Below are positions 39,533 to 52,000 of a stretch of 64,000 nucleotides of DNA, piece by piece. The first letter of the stretch is position 1. Each line of letters opens with the position of its first letter. A program made the translations under genes and the position numbers. The stretch spans positions 4,285,216 to 4,349,215 of the forward strand of contig FN649729.1 in assembly GCA_000310025.1 (NCBI GenBank), read 5' to 3'. The notes beneath the pieces were generated by a model. That model did not search any database. It was given only the letters and a program-made list of their open reading frames with translations, and was not told where the DNA came from. This DNA comes from Ectocarpus siliculosus. Its lineage: Eukaryota; Sar; Phaeophyceae; Ectocarpales; Ectocarpaceae.

Positions 39533-40668
39533 GGCGAACGAATGCGGTCAATAGTAAGCTCACGAAGGTTGCAGAATACATCAGTTCATGCGGCAGCCGT
39601 AGTTACCTTCGCTTCGGCACCTTGCGCTGCTGCCAAACTCGCAACAACGCCACCGAGACTCGTCCAGCGTCGCCCTATATATTGCCGCATTTAAGGCTAC
39701 GCCAGGCTCCACACAAGAACAAAAGCGTTGTAAAGAGGGGATGGCGCTTCGCAGAACCAAACGAAACAAATTGAATTTCGAGAAAGGGATTTGCACAAAA
39801 GCAGCTTTTTATGGGGGGGACAAAAAAAAACACATAAAAGCATGTTTAAATAACGTTTTGCGCCGTAGATCGAAAAATCAAAATGTGCCAAATCCAAAGC
39901 CTCTATATGTTTTTGTGTTTTGAGAACATCCGGTCATCCAGCTACATTCGCGTTCAACCCGTTTGTTGATCGGGTATACACACGTGGAGAACCGCGGCGA
40001 CGCGTAAAACGACCAACAAGATCGGGCGTCTTGGCCAAATTTCGGGCTGCTGCGTGCAACACATATGGTTCACGAGGACACCTCTAGATTGGTTTCTGGT
40101 TGTCTGTTGCTGCTGTCAAGTCATGCGACGCCACTCACACACCATATCGGTAGGCCCCAGCAGTTTCGAGCAGTGCGGTTGCTTGTGGCGTGCTGTAGCT
40201 GTCGGGGAAGCACACTTTGCTGCGCTGGTTCAACAAAAATCTCGGCGGGAAGATCGTGCTCAAATAATGAAATAGCCAGCCCCTCGATCTCGCGCTTCAA
40301 GGCCTAAACTGATATGTATGCGGCACATTCTTGCACGACGGGGTTGCTCAAGCTGGTATGCAATCTCCAAAAAGATGTAGAGGTTTGTGTCTCCTGAACC
40401 AAAGCGCCGGAGGGGATAATTGAGATTTTTCAGCAGCGGGCACCTCCCGGGATTTATTATCTAGCAGTTTGAGCTGTGATAAAAAAAAAAGTTAGGGAAA
40501 AAAACACCATCGGAGCCCCGGGGGCAGGGGACGGCGAGGAGCCTGGCGTAGCCTTAACTTGAGAGGAATCCCGCCAAGGGCACGCTTGAAATGGCGTCCC
40601 CCTCAATGATTCATAGGCTACACCAGGGCGCGAAACGAGCCCTGCTGTCACTGCTGGTGTCTTCATAA
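39533..40668. other. Upstream of the RING gene
   Basis: 1.1 kb before transposon copy 2. It contains A-rich runs near 39823-39835 and 40482-40503. No gene is supported; an open frame at 39741-39923 is low-complexity. The RING-gene promoter should lie at the left end. Confidence 0.45.
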
Positions 40669-43389
40669 CCCTTACGCCACTGGGCTCATTTGACTATTTT
40701 TTTACCTTCCCACGACTGGCTCTCTGTTCTCCAAGATCTTATAGCATGCGTTCATGCACACACATCACGGCGGCAAGGCACAGCAGTGAGAATGAACCCA
40801 TGTGTGGGGTTCACAGGGGTGGGGGCTGCACAGGAGTAGTACGATTGCTGTACAGCAGTACAGCAGTAATACATGAAGAGAGCATATTTTCAGCATGTGA
40901 GCATGTGCATGTCTCTCTCCGACAGCAACTTTCTTTGAGCGAGATCTGAGAGACAGAGTCATCGCCGCGAAATTATTTCTTTTCCAACGGCATCACTTTC
41001 AGCTTTCCTGCGCGACACGGGAGTATTCGATCACACGTTGCTGAGTTCGCAGCGTAACGGGGCGAGACCAAGACTTTCCAACCCGCCTGATCATCGCCGA
41101 CATCCGGCACTATCGCTCGCTGTGTGAGATGTCCTCCCTGTGACTCTCATGGTCATGGTGTTAATCACTTCACCGGACACTTTTCAGGCCTTTTTCGTGT
41201 CACCCAGGAGTTATTTCCACCATGTGTCCGAGTAGAGCCAACCCGAAATCGAAAATCGAAATCAAATTCGCACCGTAAGTTTCGAGTATCGTCTCCTAAA
41301 AAACGAAAATTGGTTAATTACTTGAGATTGTATGGATTAATTAAATTTGCCAGAGCAGTGGCAAGTGTGAGAGGGTTCGTAGAAGAACTGTTCCTCCGTA
41401 CACGATTTCGCTCATACAGAAGCCGGGCTGCACTGACTGACACCTGGCACCAGGGGTATTCGTTGTTTTTTGCTGTTGAGAAAAGAGTTTTTCACCACAT
41501 GTTGTAACGAAGAGTGGGCCGCGTGTGGGCTAGGGGACAGACTTCTATCCGTGAGCTTTCCCGCCTTATGTTCACTTCCCCCAAGTTTGGCGACTTTCGC
41601 CAATGGCCAAACAGCATCGCCGCAAAGTGCTTGCGTCCGAAAAAAATGATCTTGCCTCCATATCGTCTCCCCGAAACCAAAAACATTCCCCAAACCAAAA
41701 ACAATTAATTAATTAAATGAACACACCCCATATATATATGTACATATAAGATTTGGTCACTTTTCATGGTTCGGCGTTTCTTTCTCTCGCGGCAGCGAGT
41801 CTTTTATCGCAATTCCTTCTCAGGGGCACGCAGGAGGCTTGTCGGTACATTAACGCCCGTGCCCGGAGCTCGGTAGGCCTCCGTGGCGCGTGTGGATGAC
41901 GTCCAAAGTTGCGAAAACTGGCTCAAAAACCCGGTGACGCGTTCCGCGCTGAAAAAGCCTGGCGAACCAATTCTGAAACCAACCAAACCCATCAAATACG
42001 ACGGTTTGAAATATTTGCCTCTTGCCTCTCCACAATCTCGTTCTTTCATTCATTCATTCGATGATTCATGGCTGTGACTCTTCGTGTCATCGCGTTGTCC
42101 AACAGCAGTACCTACGTTTACTACACTTCGCAGCGGGCCAAGTGCAGACAAGTTTGAGAGCATGCATCCAGCCGCAGTGTTGAACACGTGCCATTTGTGG
42201 TGTTGTTTCGGCTTCAAATTCGGTTCTCATCGGAAATCTGCCATCATCAAAGACGTCATGGAAGTCTGAGTTTTCGCTGCCAAAATATTGTCCGCTCGAG
42301 CTGGCTTAAATGTAGAATAACAATGTGCGCAATGTTTAGTGCGGAAATACAAGCGTTGTAAGACACACAGTCCCTCTTCGGGCAATGCGCATGTGGTCTT
42401 GCGTCACCTGAGGGAGGGTAGACACCCACGTCCCGAAGCGAGACCGTGTGTATATATATCATTGTACTCAACAGTACTCAGATATTTCAGTGCTGCAACC
42501 TACCCGCCGCAACCCCTACCTGACGAGTATTCGAGTATTGACTATCGCTGGAGTCGCTAGTGGTGTACAGCAGTGTGTGGTGCGTGGCGGTGGAACACGC
42601 AAGACCCGCAGAAATTGCCCGGCACGAAGTGATGTCTTAATAATACTACCGGTCTGGGGGGGGGTTCACCGAGAATGAGTACCAGGGACACTCAACCATA
42701 CTCGAAGGCTATGAAGTATTTTCAAAGATGCATATATTCAACCATACTCCCGAGGTGAAGTAAGTGAGCGTCGAGTATCTCACTCTCGAGTACGTACTCA
42801 AAATACTCTTGAATGCATATGCATACGTGTAGTGCATACCAAATACAACCATTTGCAATTCTGTACCTGGTACAAGAACAAACGAACGGTGTCAGAAGTC
42901 TAAGTCTGATACTAGCGTAGTAGTGAACACGTCACCCTCTCCCACGTCGACAAATTGCACACAAGACGAACCTCCTTTCACTCCAAAAAACGGGAACCGC
43001 ACACATGGCAATCACAACAACAGCAACCGCGGCAGTACACATCACTGCTCTCTCTCGCCCACGCAGGACCGGGTTGATCACTACATAGTAGCCGCCATGG
43101 TATAATCGTGTTTTCCGATACATCGTAACAGCCCTACTGCTGTAGCGGTTCATTGGTTCTGAAAAGGGCATCTACCCCACATCAGAGAGCTTAGGCATGG
43201 CAAATCGTAGTGGGTGTGTGCACATTTGCTAAATGTACGTGCTTTTTGGAGTGGGGTACCTCTTTGTCTTGCTGCTGCTCTATGACTGCTGTATGAGTCG
43301 TTCTTGCGGCAGGCCGGCGATCTTTCCGCGCGCAAAGTGATGGGACATGAGAACACTGAGTCCGACCAGCAGTCACATACTAGTGAGGG
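40669..43389 (+). mobile_element. piggyBac-type DNA transposon, copy 2 (no transposase seen)
   Basis: The left end CCCTTACGCCACTGGG follows ATAA (40665-40668), one base from TTAA. The right end ...AGTGAGGG is followed by TTAA (43390-43393), and its complement CCCTCACT mirrors the left end. Blocks 40669-40975 and about 42955-43389 match the two ends of copy 1 (27555-28642) in inverted orientation. The 2-kb interior is different and holds an open frame at 41883-42077 (SCENWLKNPVTRSALKKPGE...) that I cannot assign. Superfamily placement rests on the TTAA target and CCC termini; a DDE transposase was looked for and not found, so it is non-autonomous or eroded. Confidence 0.7.
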
Positions 43390-44514
43390 TTAAGGAGCTG
43401 ACACAAGCGGTGATCGTTGCTTTGAAACCCTTCCTTCCCAAGAGCTGTAACGATACGGCTGAGGGGGTAAGAGCGGCTCGCGTTGGATGGGCTCGAATCT
43501 TACATTCGTTTGCTTTCGCTACCTTTAGGTGGCAACACATCATCGAGGGTCATGTCGGACAAATTTGCTGCGACGTTGGGAAATGTCAACCCCTATGACC
43601 CACCACAGCAGCAAAAGCACACAAGAAGCAGTTGGGGAAATGTCAGGCTTCTGTCCTTTCTCGCCTTGGCTCAAAAGTTTCAAACCCCGCGCAACCCTAT
43701 GGCACATCCTACTGCTGGGAGTTGGATTTTTCCAAGTTTCAACCACACCTGTTCGTGTGTGTGCCCGAGACTGCAGTGCTTTCAGGCGAGTCCAAGACCA
43801 GTGAGGGGAACCAAACAAACTTAACCTCCTGGCTCAATCATGCATGCTCTGCATGCATTGCCAAAATGGTCTTACCCCGACTCTCCTTACCGTCAAGACG
43901 GGGCGTACTGGAGCACTCGAGCGACAAAGACCTCGCCGGTTTCGGCTTGTTGAACTTCGAGTCGCCGCGCCCGCGACTTCCTCCTGGCCGAGACGCCATG
44001 TCAACATCGCCACCTTGATCCATGCTCCGCTTCACTCTCCACACAAGGAGATCCAATCCGCGGCGAGGGTAGAACACCTGTCGGAGAGTTCGGTCCTACA
44101 ACCGCCTGCTTGTTGAGAAGCTCCGAGGGAGCCCGCGCGTCACCTACAGCAGTTTACAGGAAACGTTGATGATCTTCTCTCCCTCCCCTCAGCACTTGGA
44201 TTTCCTCGCTAAAGCATGTATCCTGGATCGAAGAAGAGGCAGGCAGGTTCCGGCCTTGATGAGGGGCCGGTGACGGCCAGGATAGTAGTTATTGGCTAGT
44301 GCTGGTGTGATGGATGTGGACACGTCAACATGATGGTGAAGTGCTTGACATGCTTCAAACTGGTGAGGGGTCCCAGCCCGAGAGATTGAGCGAGCGCTGG
44401 GGAGGGGGGGGCACGCAATTTGCGATCTGGCAGTTGCGCCATTTGCGCCAGCTCATTTGTGCTGTGCATACACCGCGCGCAACGTACCGAGGGGCGGGCC
44501 CACACGCTCTTACG
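43390..44514. other. Upstream region of the sterol reductase gene
   Basis: 1.1 kb between transposon copy 2 and the reductase ATG. A frame starting at 43552 (MSDKFAATLGNVNPYDPPQQ) looks more protein-like than chance for 30 residues, ends near a possible donor, and could be an upstream exon of an unknown gene; no partner exon was found. A C-rich/G-rich patch lies near 44400-44410. Confidence 0.4.
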
Positions 44515-47500
44515 ATGAATGCCGCGTCCTCCGTACCGTCTTCCAAAGAACCCCACTACGAATTTGGTGGGCCGATTGGGGCAGGCTTGATCACCGTTTC
44601 TTTACCAATCGTGGTCCTTGGTCTCTGCTTCATTTGCGGGTGAGAACATTAGCCGGCGCACTCGAACACTGAAGTATTTTTAGAATGTACTCACAAAAAG
44701 AATGCCCGTTCGAGATATAACCTCAGTCGAAAGGGATGTGGTGAAGTCTTTTCAGTAAGTGGATTGAAAACTACTGGAGACTGGGCTTTGAGAAGTATTT
44801 TCAGTGTCACCAACTCCTCAATTCGCACGAGCTCTAGGCGTATGTGCGACGTAACGGTTACATCACTGCTGTGCGACGACAGGCCTCTGAACAGTGCAAA
44901 AATGTCGCAATTTACTACTGCTGTAGACCAGTCGGTGAAACACCCAACACATATTTTACCGAGGCCGTTCTTCCTGAACCAAAAGTAATGCAGAGTTTTT
45001 CACTCCTCACTTGTTCTACCTTTGTACATGTATTAGGATGTAGGATGTAGCAGAGCCAGGGGGTTAAAAGTGGGGGCAATACGCCAACGTGTCTACCAAC
45101 GTCGCCTTGGTGTCACCCTTTTCAGTTAAGACGTACTATAGACCAGTCATGTCTCTGTAGCACGATGCCTTCAACGGGCTTTGTCGCTTTGTTTCCCCTA
45201 GCATCTACTACTGTCCAGCGGCAGTCGATGCCTTGTGCCGTTCGTATGCATATGGCATATGGCGTATGCATATGATTCCGGCTGTGGTAGCAGGAGGAAG
45301 GTAACCACTGGAATTCATTCGTTCAATCCCTCGTCGACCTTGAAGGCGAACATCATATGCTCTTTAACTACCCTAACCGCTTCTCTATGCACATTGTAAG
45401 TAGACAAATCCCATTTGGGTACCGGCGTATTCGGGTGTTAGAAAGCGGGCACGTCGTGGAATGCACAAGGCCATGCCGTGTTTCTCACATGTGCTTATCG
45501 TTCAATTCTAGCTTACGGTAGCAAGCCAGGCACGAAAATAAGATAGGAAAACAAAGAAACTAAGCGGCGGACGGGTGTCAGATGTACTTGCAGCAGTATC
45601 TGATCTTCGGGATCTTGGGGTTTAATAGGTTGGGATTTTCGCGTGTTGTGGGGTATCACCGGTGAAACCACTGGACCCCTTTTGCGTGGATGCTGCGATG
45701 AGGTTTTTGCACTCGCGGCCCACTTCCTTTCTCTCTCTCCACCTCCACCTCGGTCTTTCTCTCCACCTCTCTCTCTCTCTCTCGACTGTACACGGCCGAC
45801 CACCACCAGCCCCAAGTAACGCCCAACACGTGCTTGCTGCACCCCGCGTAGTTTATCTTTCAACGGGTATCAATTTCCCCTCATCATACGTAGAAGTACA
45901 GAGGTCGAACAACTTTGAGGCAACCCCGGCTTGCGTCCAATCATGTCAAGGAGAGTTTTACCGTACGGACAGCAAACACGGGAGCACATGGGTAAAGCAG
46001 GATGCACGAACGGGAGAGAACGAAAACGCAAGCATCAACAGCGAACTACAACAACAGAAATTATCAGAACACTTGTTGGTTGTAATGCAGCCGCTGACGT
46101 AGCTCTTTGCAAATTACTCACGTGCGATATGCTTGCCGGGCTACGGCACAGGCACGCCGAACAAGCGTACCGGCCAAGTAATGTTTGTGTTTGGTACCCA
46201 ACAGTACATCAGTTCAAAACAACTTGTCCCCGGAGGGCAAAAAACAGTTATGTGGTTGAGGTATCAGCATCAGGTGCTGTGGCTGGCTTGTTGGAGTCTC
46301 ATCTCGGAGCCTTGGCATCGTCGGCAAGCACAGGTACATCAAGGCGTTGGCAACAATTTTACAATTCCATTGCTTCTCGGGACCAAACTACTTACTTCGC
46401 CTCTTCTCCACGGATCCAAGTGACAGACGCCACAAGATACACTTATGACTTCACCAACGTTCAACGCTAAGTTTGCGCAGCAGCAATGTTTGGGGTTACA
46501 CTCATGAGCAAAGCACTCTGCTGTTGCTCTCGTCAAGCCCTTTCGTTTGTGAGACACCACGCATGTAGTGCGAAAGGTGTCAGCTCAAGAAGAAGCACAC
46601 GATTTACAGTTTGTCTGGTGCGGCGTCCACGACATGACCACTCCGCTGCGCATCTTTGCCCTCTCTAAACGAGCCCTTTTGTTGATGTGAGTCTTGGGTA
46701 TTGCTGCAAAGGATCGCGCCGGAGTCCAACCACAATATCATGATCTTTGGTAGTGCTGCGCGCAAACAGATTTTCATGCGATGTCTATGAACTGAAGTGT
46801 TTCGTGTTCGTTTGCTCTTCAGCAAGGAATACTGCTTGCAAGGATTACGGTTCGACACACTCGGCGGAGCATTGGAACAACTTCCAGACAGCTTGGGCGA
46901 CCTCTTTTCTCCGGTTGCTTTCACGATTGTCTCTCAGTGGCTTCTGTTCCAAATTCTGCTGGACCGCGTTTTGCCAGGAAAGGTGAGCAAGAAGTCGAAT
47001 CTAGATTCTGATCCTACATCAAGCAGCGCGATCGCATACCCTGGCCCCGAACAGAACCGCACACCCGTGCTCTGAAATTGTGGAACAGTTGACGAGCGAC
47101 ACTGCTGTGCTTGAGAACCGCCACGCGTCTCTCGCCCTTCGGCTTGTGGGAATTAGGGGTCATGCTCCACCCCGTGTCGGAGGTTTCCTTAGAATCGACC
47201 CGTGTATCGTCTAGACTCGGGATGTGCAGACCTTCACAATTTATCATACAAGCCGGCCGCTCTTGTACGCCGACAAAGATGGAGATTTCCTCGCCTCTAC
47301 TGTTTGTGCCCAGACTGTGGAAGGAGTGGTTTTACAAGATGGCTCTCGTCTTCCGTACAAGATGAGTGGGCACGCAGCTTTCTGGACAACGTTAGTGGTC
47401 ACGTAAGTTCCGAAGTGTACCCGCCTTCGCCTTGCATCCCGGGTTTTAGGACATGGAATGCGATTGCCCAAGCATCCACTCCTGTGAAATTTACTGCATG

Positions 47501-48935
47501 CCTCGTTCGTGAGTGCCACCACTTGTCCCCGAAGTTTTACAGTGTTCTCCGTGCACGCGCGCGCCAACTCAAGACGTTCCAGTTCATTTATGTAAGCCCT
47601 ACTCTCGGCTTTTCCCAGGGCACTTGGGCTCTCGGAGCTCGGTGGTGTGGGGTCTACTAAGCTGAACTTATCTGCCCTGTATGATCTGTACGAGGAGCTT
47701 GCAGTTGCAACCGCCACGATTTCGTTCGCGTTAAGCGTTGGGCTGTTCGTCGCCTCTCATCGGAAAGGGGCTAAGCTTGCTGACGCTTCGGGAACAGTTG
47801 GACGGAGCGCCATCTATGACTTCTACATTGGCCGTGAGCTCAACCCACGGATTGGGCCTTTGGACCTGAAGTGCTTCTGCGAGCTGCGACCTGGTCTCCT
47901 GGGATGGGTGGTCATTAACTTGGGCATGCTGCTCAAGCAAAGAGAGCTTCAAGGATATGTATCAGCCTCCATGATCATGGTCAACGTCTTTCAGGGTTTA
48001 TACGTGTGGGATGGCCTCTTCTTTGAGAGGTCAATCCTGACCACAATGGATATCACCACCGAAGGCTTCGGTTTTATGCTGGCTTTTGGGGACCTGTGCT
48101 GGTTGCCCTTTACCTACTCCCTTCAAGCTCACTACCTGGTGACCAACGATCCCGGACTCCCCCTTTGGGCTGTTGCCGTCATCAGCTGCTTGTGCCTGGT
48201 TGGGTACGCTATATTCCGGTGAGACCTTGTTTTCGAATCGACCGCATCAGATGGTGGTGTGGCGTTGGATGAACGAACCCTCCCCCCTCGTTGTCCGCAT
48301 GTCACGAACGGTATACGAAGCGTAGTCCATCATGTACGAGCCTCGTTTCTCCCCGTGCTTCAGTACTTTTTCTACGGCCCAGATGACCCCGTGACCCCGT
48401 CTCTCCAGGCGATTCGGTTTGTGACGGAGACAGACGAAATTGTCGGCATTGTGGACTCCCCGACAGGCTCAACAAAAATGGGAATATGCCCAATGGCTTC
48501 AAAATACAAAGTCGATGTATCGCTGTGAGGAACGACTCTCTCCCACTTTCTAATATCCTGTCGACCCGATCCCATGTTTTTTGTAAAATTAGGGGCGCCA
48601 ATGGCCAGAAAGATGCCTTCCGAAGGGACCCCAACGCTAGTGCGGTGTCACACCTACAATGGATGCCAACTAAGCGAGGAACCAAGCTCCTCACATCGGG
48701 ATGGTGGGGGGCCGCTCGCAAGATTAACTACACGGGAGACTGGCTCATGGGTCTTGCCTGGTGTATGTTTGCAGGGTTTAGTTCTCCAGTGCCGTATTTC
48801 TACTGCATATACTTTGGGGTGCTTTTGGTGCATCGAGCCATGAGGGACGATCACGCCTGCGCAGCCAAATACGGCCCTGACTGGAGCGTGTATAAGCAGA
48901 AGGTTCCCAGCTTGTTCGTACCAGGTCTGTTTTAA
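44515..48935 (+). CDS. Delta(14)-sterol reductase (ERG24/FK family)
   Basis: Five exons: 44515-44639, 46823-46982, 47314-47402, 47619-48218, 48593-48935. The CDS is 1317 nt (438 aa), all phases matching. The enzyme uses NADPH to reduce the C14-C15 double bond left by sterol 14-demethylation, in the ER membrane. Family stretches: HYEFGGPIGAGLITVSLPIVV at the N-terminus (first membrane helix), AIYDFYIGRELNPRIGPLDL, CELRPGLLGWVVINLG, DITTEGFGFMLAFGDLCWLPF, FRGANGQKDAFRRDP, LTSGWWGAARKINYTGDWLM, and the C-terminal cofactor region LLVHRAMRDDHACAAKYGPDW, ending VPSLFVPGLF. This order and the FRGAN-QKD-FR motif fit C14 reductases better than DHCR7. The first intron (2.2 kb) holds unassigned open frames. 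The gene converges with a MAP kinase; the stops are 143 bp apart. Confidence 0.95.
45724..45785 (+). repeat. Pyrimidine-rich (CT)n/(CCACCT)n stretch
   Basis: CTCTCT runs alternate with CCACCT inside intron 1 of the sterol reductase gene. A simple-sequence tract with no other signal. Confidence 0.8.
45931..46470 (+). other. 179-codon open frame within sterol reductase intron 1
   Basis: This open frame lies entirely inside a 2183-bp intron on the gene's own strand. Its composition is plausible, but no motif, domain or splice partner is visible. It may be chance or an old insertion. I do not call it a gene. Confidence 0.15.
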
Positions 48936-49078
48936 TAACACCCGCCCCGCCTTCGACAGGTTGGATAGCGGAGATTGGCGGTCATTGAAAGGCAGTTGGA
49001 AAAGTAAAAGTCGCTTTAGCTGAAGAGTTGGTCCGTTGATTGCTCTCTCTTTTCTACAAAAATACAAGATAGTTTAAA

Positions 49079-52000
49079 CTATTTTCTATTTTTGGCGTCT
49101 TTTGGTCTAACTGCGTCCTCTTCTTTTCGATCGTCCTCCTTATCCCTCAACGATAAACTGTCGATCGCCTTGGCCACATCAGCTATGGGATCTTCGTGGC
49201 ATGTGGAGAAATGCCTCATGTCTTCAAACATGATCTGTTGTAGGTCCTCCTTCGGTATGTTCCCAGTCCCGAAGACACGCTCGTATTCGAAGTCAAATCG
49301 CTGCCCACACGTTGGCTCCGCCATCTGCTCGGGCGATCAAACAGGCACGAGTAGATCAAAAAGTTGAAAGTGAACCCATCCGTCAGCATTCTCAAACCAC
49401 CACAAAGCGCGACTATGCATCGGGAAGTCCAGCAGTGCTGGGTGCTTGGCATGTATGACATCGGACACAACGCCCACATTGCCCTTGATAGCTCCCACCA
49501 CCATTTATCGAACTAAAGAGCACGATGTACTTATTATAGTGAGAACGCCAGAACGGACTCCGAGGGACCATGGGCGTGCGGGCAGTACTCGGTGTATCCC
49601 TTCACGTATTATGTGGTGGTAGGAAGTAGCGGTAATTGATACATCCAACACGTCACTAGGAGTGTAGTGACGGAGACACAATCCACATTTTCAGCGAGTG
49701 GTCGTATTCAAGGTACAGTGGGCTCAAGCCGATCTCAGATCACCTGCCCGTGGAGGTCCGCAAGATACGAGTGCTCCAAGGCCTCGTCGACGGTGATACG
49801 ATGTTCTGGATGGAACACGAGCTGTGGGACGAACAAAGCCGCGGTATTGGTGACAAGATTAGTTAGTCTATGGGTTGCGCACAAGCTCAAGCTCTTTCTG
49901 GCTCCATGTGAGGGATCGTCGGAGGCATGCCAACAGCTGCTATTGGTTGCTGACAGATAGATGCAAAATGCCTTTCCAGCCGCTAGCCCATGCGAGAGAA
50001 GGAAACGCTATTCGAGGCACGAAGAACAAAAACGATTGTGTCCTGTCGCGGCACGCACCATTCGTCGCAGCAAGTCCAACGCCAATGGGCTCGCGTCCGC
50101 TGGAAAGTACGACTCCAGATCCTTCGGCTTGGCGTTTGCCTTCGACATGATGGCCTTTCGTGCAGCAGGGTGCGTGACGAACGACAGCTGCTCCTCCGGG
50201 GGCAGCCCGAGTACCGACACGATGGTCTCTAACTGATGATGCGGATTGTGCCCCTGGAAACAAGGACAACAAACCACGGGTTTCGGGCTGACTGCGCGTT
50301 GGCAACTGCGAGCTTGGACATTGCCGAAATTGACATGAGGTTGACTTGCGGGCAACAACAATAGACGACTCAACCGACGCTTCCTTAGAGAACGAAATTG
50401 GACTCCATCACAAACCTGGAAGAAAGGACGTCGGGACAGCATTTCGGCAAATATGCATCCAACGCTCCACACATCGACAGTTTTGCCGTAGTGCGTGGAG
50501 TCGCACAGAAGTTCAGGGGCCCGATACCACCGGGTCACCACGTATTCCGTCAATTCATCCTCGTACTCCAGTTCGACGCCTCGAGCGAGACCAAAATCGC
50601 AGATGGCGAGGTCGCAGTTCGCGTTGACCAGCAGATTTGATGGCTTCATATCCCGATGCAGCACGTTAGCGCTGTGGATGAACTTCAATCCACGCAGAAC
50701 CTGCACCAGCGGATTAGATCTTGTTAGAGGCCACTACAAAAGTTCCATGTGGGAATGCACGGCGCCGGTGCAACACACAGGACACATGGAACAATTTGCA
50801 ACTCGGTGTCCTGACGTGGGTCTCTAGCGTACTGCACCAAAATAGCACGGAAAAAAATCCCTTATACCCCGGCGAGGGAGAGTCTTCAAAGCCAACTATA
50901 AGAGACAAATATTTCGTTGGTTACGGCCATAAATGCCCACAGACTCGTCCCTTGAGCCAAGAGGAGGATTGCAGGCAATGTTGTGTGGGTGTTCGGCGGC
51001 GAATGTTCTCTTCGAAAGCTTCCCGAACCGATCCAATATGTCAGGAAACAGCTCCAAAACAAAACTCCACGTGTAAAAAACCCGAAAGGTTGGGACTAGT
51101 AGTGCCCACGATACGCACGGCCATCGGATATCTAGCAACGATGTAAACCAGCAACGATGTAAACCAGTGCAGTCCATCTGTTCACGAAACAGGAGCCGAC
51201 ATGTGGGCAAGGTTGAAAGCAAAGGCCGAATAATAAAACCCCGGTGAGACAGGACCGCTCATCGTGCGTTGGACACGCCCCCAGTAGCCCTACTCATGCC
51301 GCTCCACGGAAATTTCAACTGTACCAGCCCTCGACATTTGGCTACAAAAATACACTGTTTTCGAATATGTAGGTACGGGTAGGGCGCTTTCTGACCCACG
51401 TTCTGCGGCCAACTCGTCAAGGGCTAGCACAGAAAATACGTAGCTTCCGAGAACGAGCAAATCAGGAGGAGCGGAACGTGTTCTCATGATCGCCTGTGGT
51501 TGCTCTCGCAGGTCCTGCGATAGACCAAGCTCGAAAAAAAACTGTAGTTCGTTTTCATCGCCAGCAGCGCGAGGCACCTGTTTTGATAGGTGCTTTTTTT
51601 CTCTGCATGAACTGGGCCGATATCTGATCCATCGACGTGGGTATGTGAGTGATCCTGTGGTGGTGGAGGCGTGTGCGCTGAGGGGGAGGCGCTTCTGTTT
51701 GCGTTGGTTCTCTCTGGGGCGCCTTGGGGACATTCTTGCTCTACCTTGTGGCATCGTCCTGAAGCAACACGTGCCGGTACCGGGACAAGGAATACTTCTG
51801 CAGCTTCCAATTGAAGTTACATTGCTCGCAATGTCCACGTCGGAGATGGAACTTCACATTTCCACATGTTCGAGCAGCGTTAAACAAGTAACGACACAAT
51901 TTAAACGAGGACACCCGTGGCTCCAGTTCTAAAAAAAAAAAAAAAGTTGGTCGCTGAACCCAGAAAACGAAAACAAAATTGGACCATTCGCCGTGCTATT

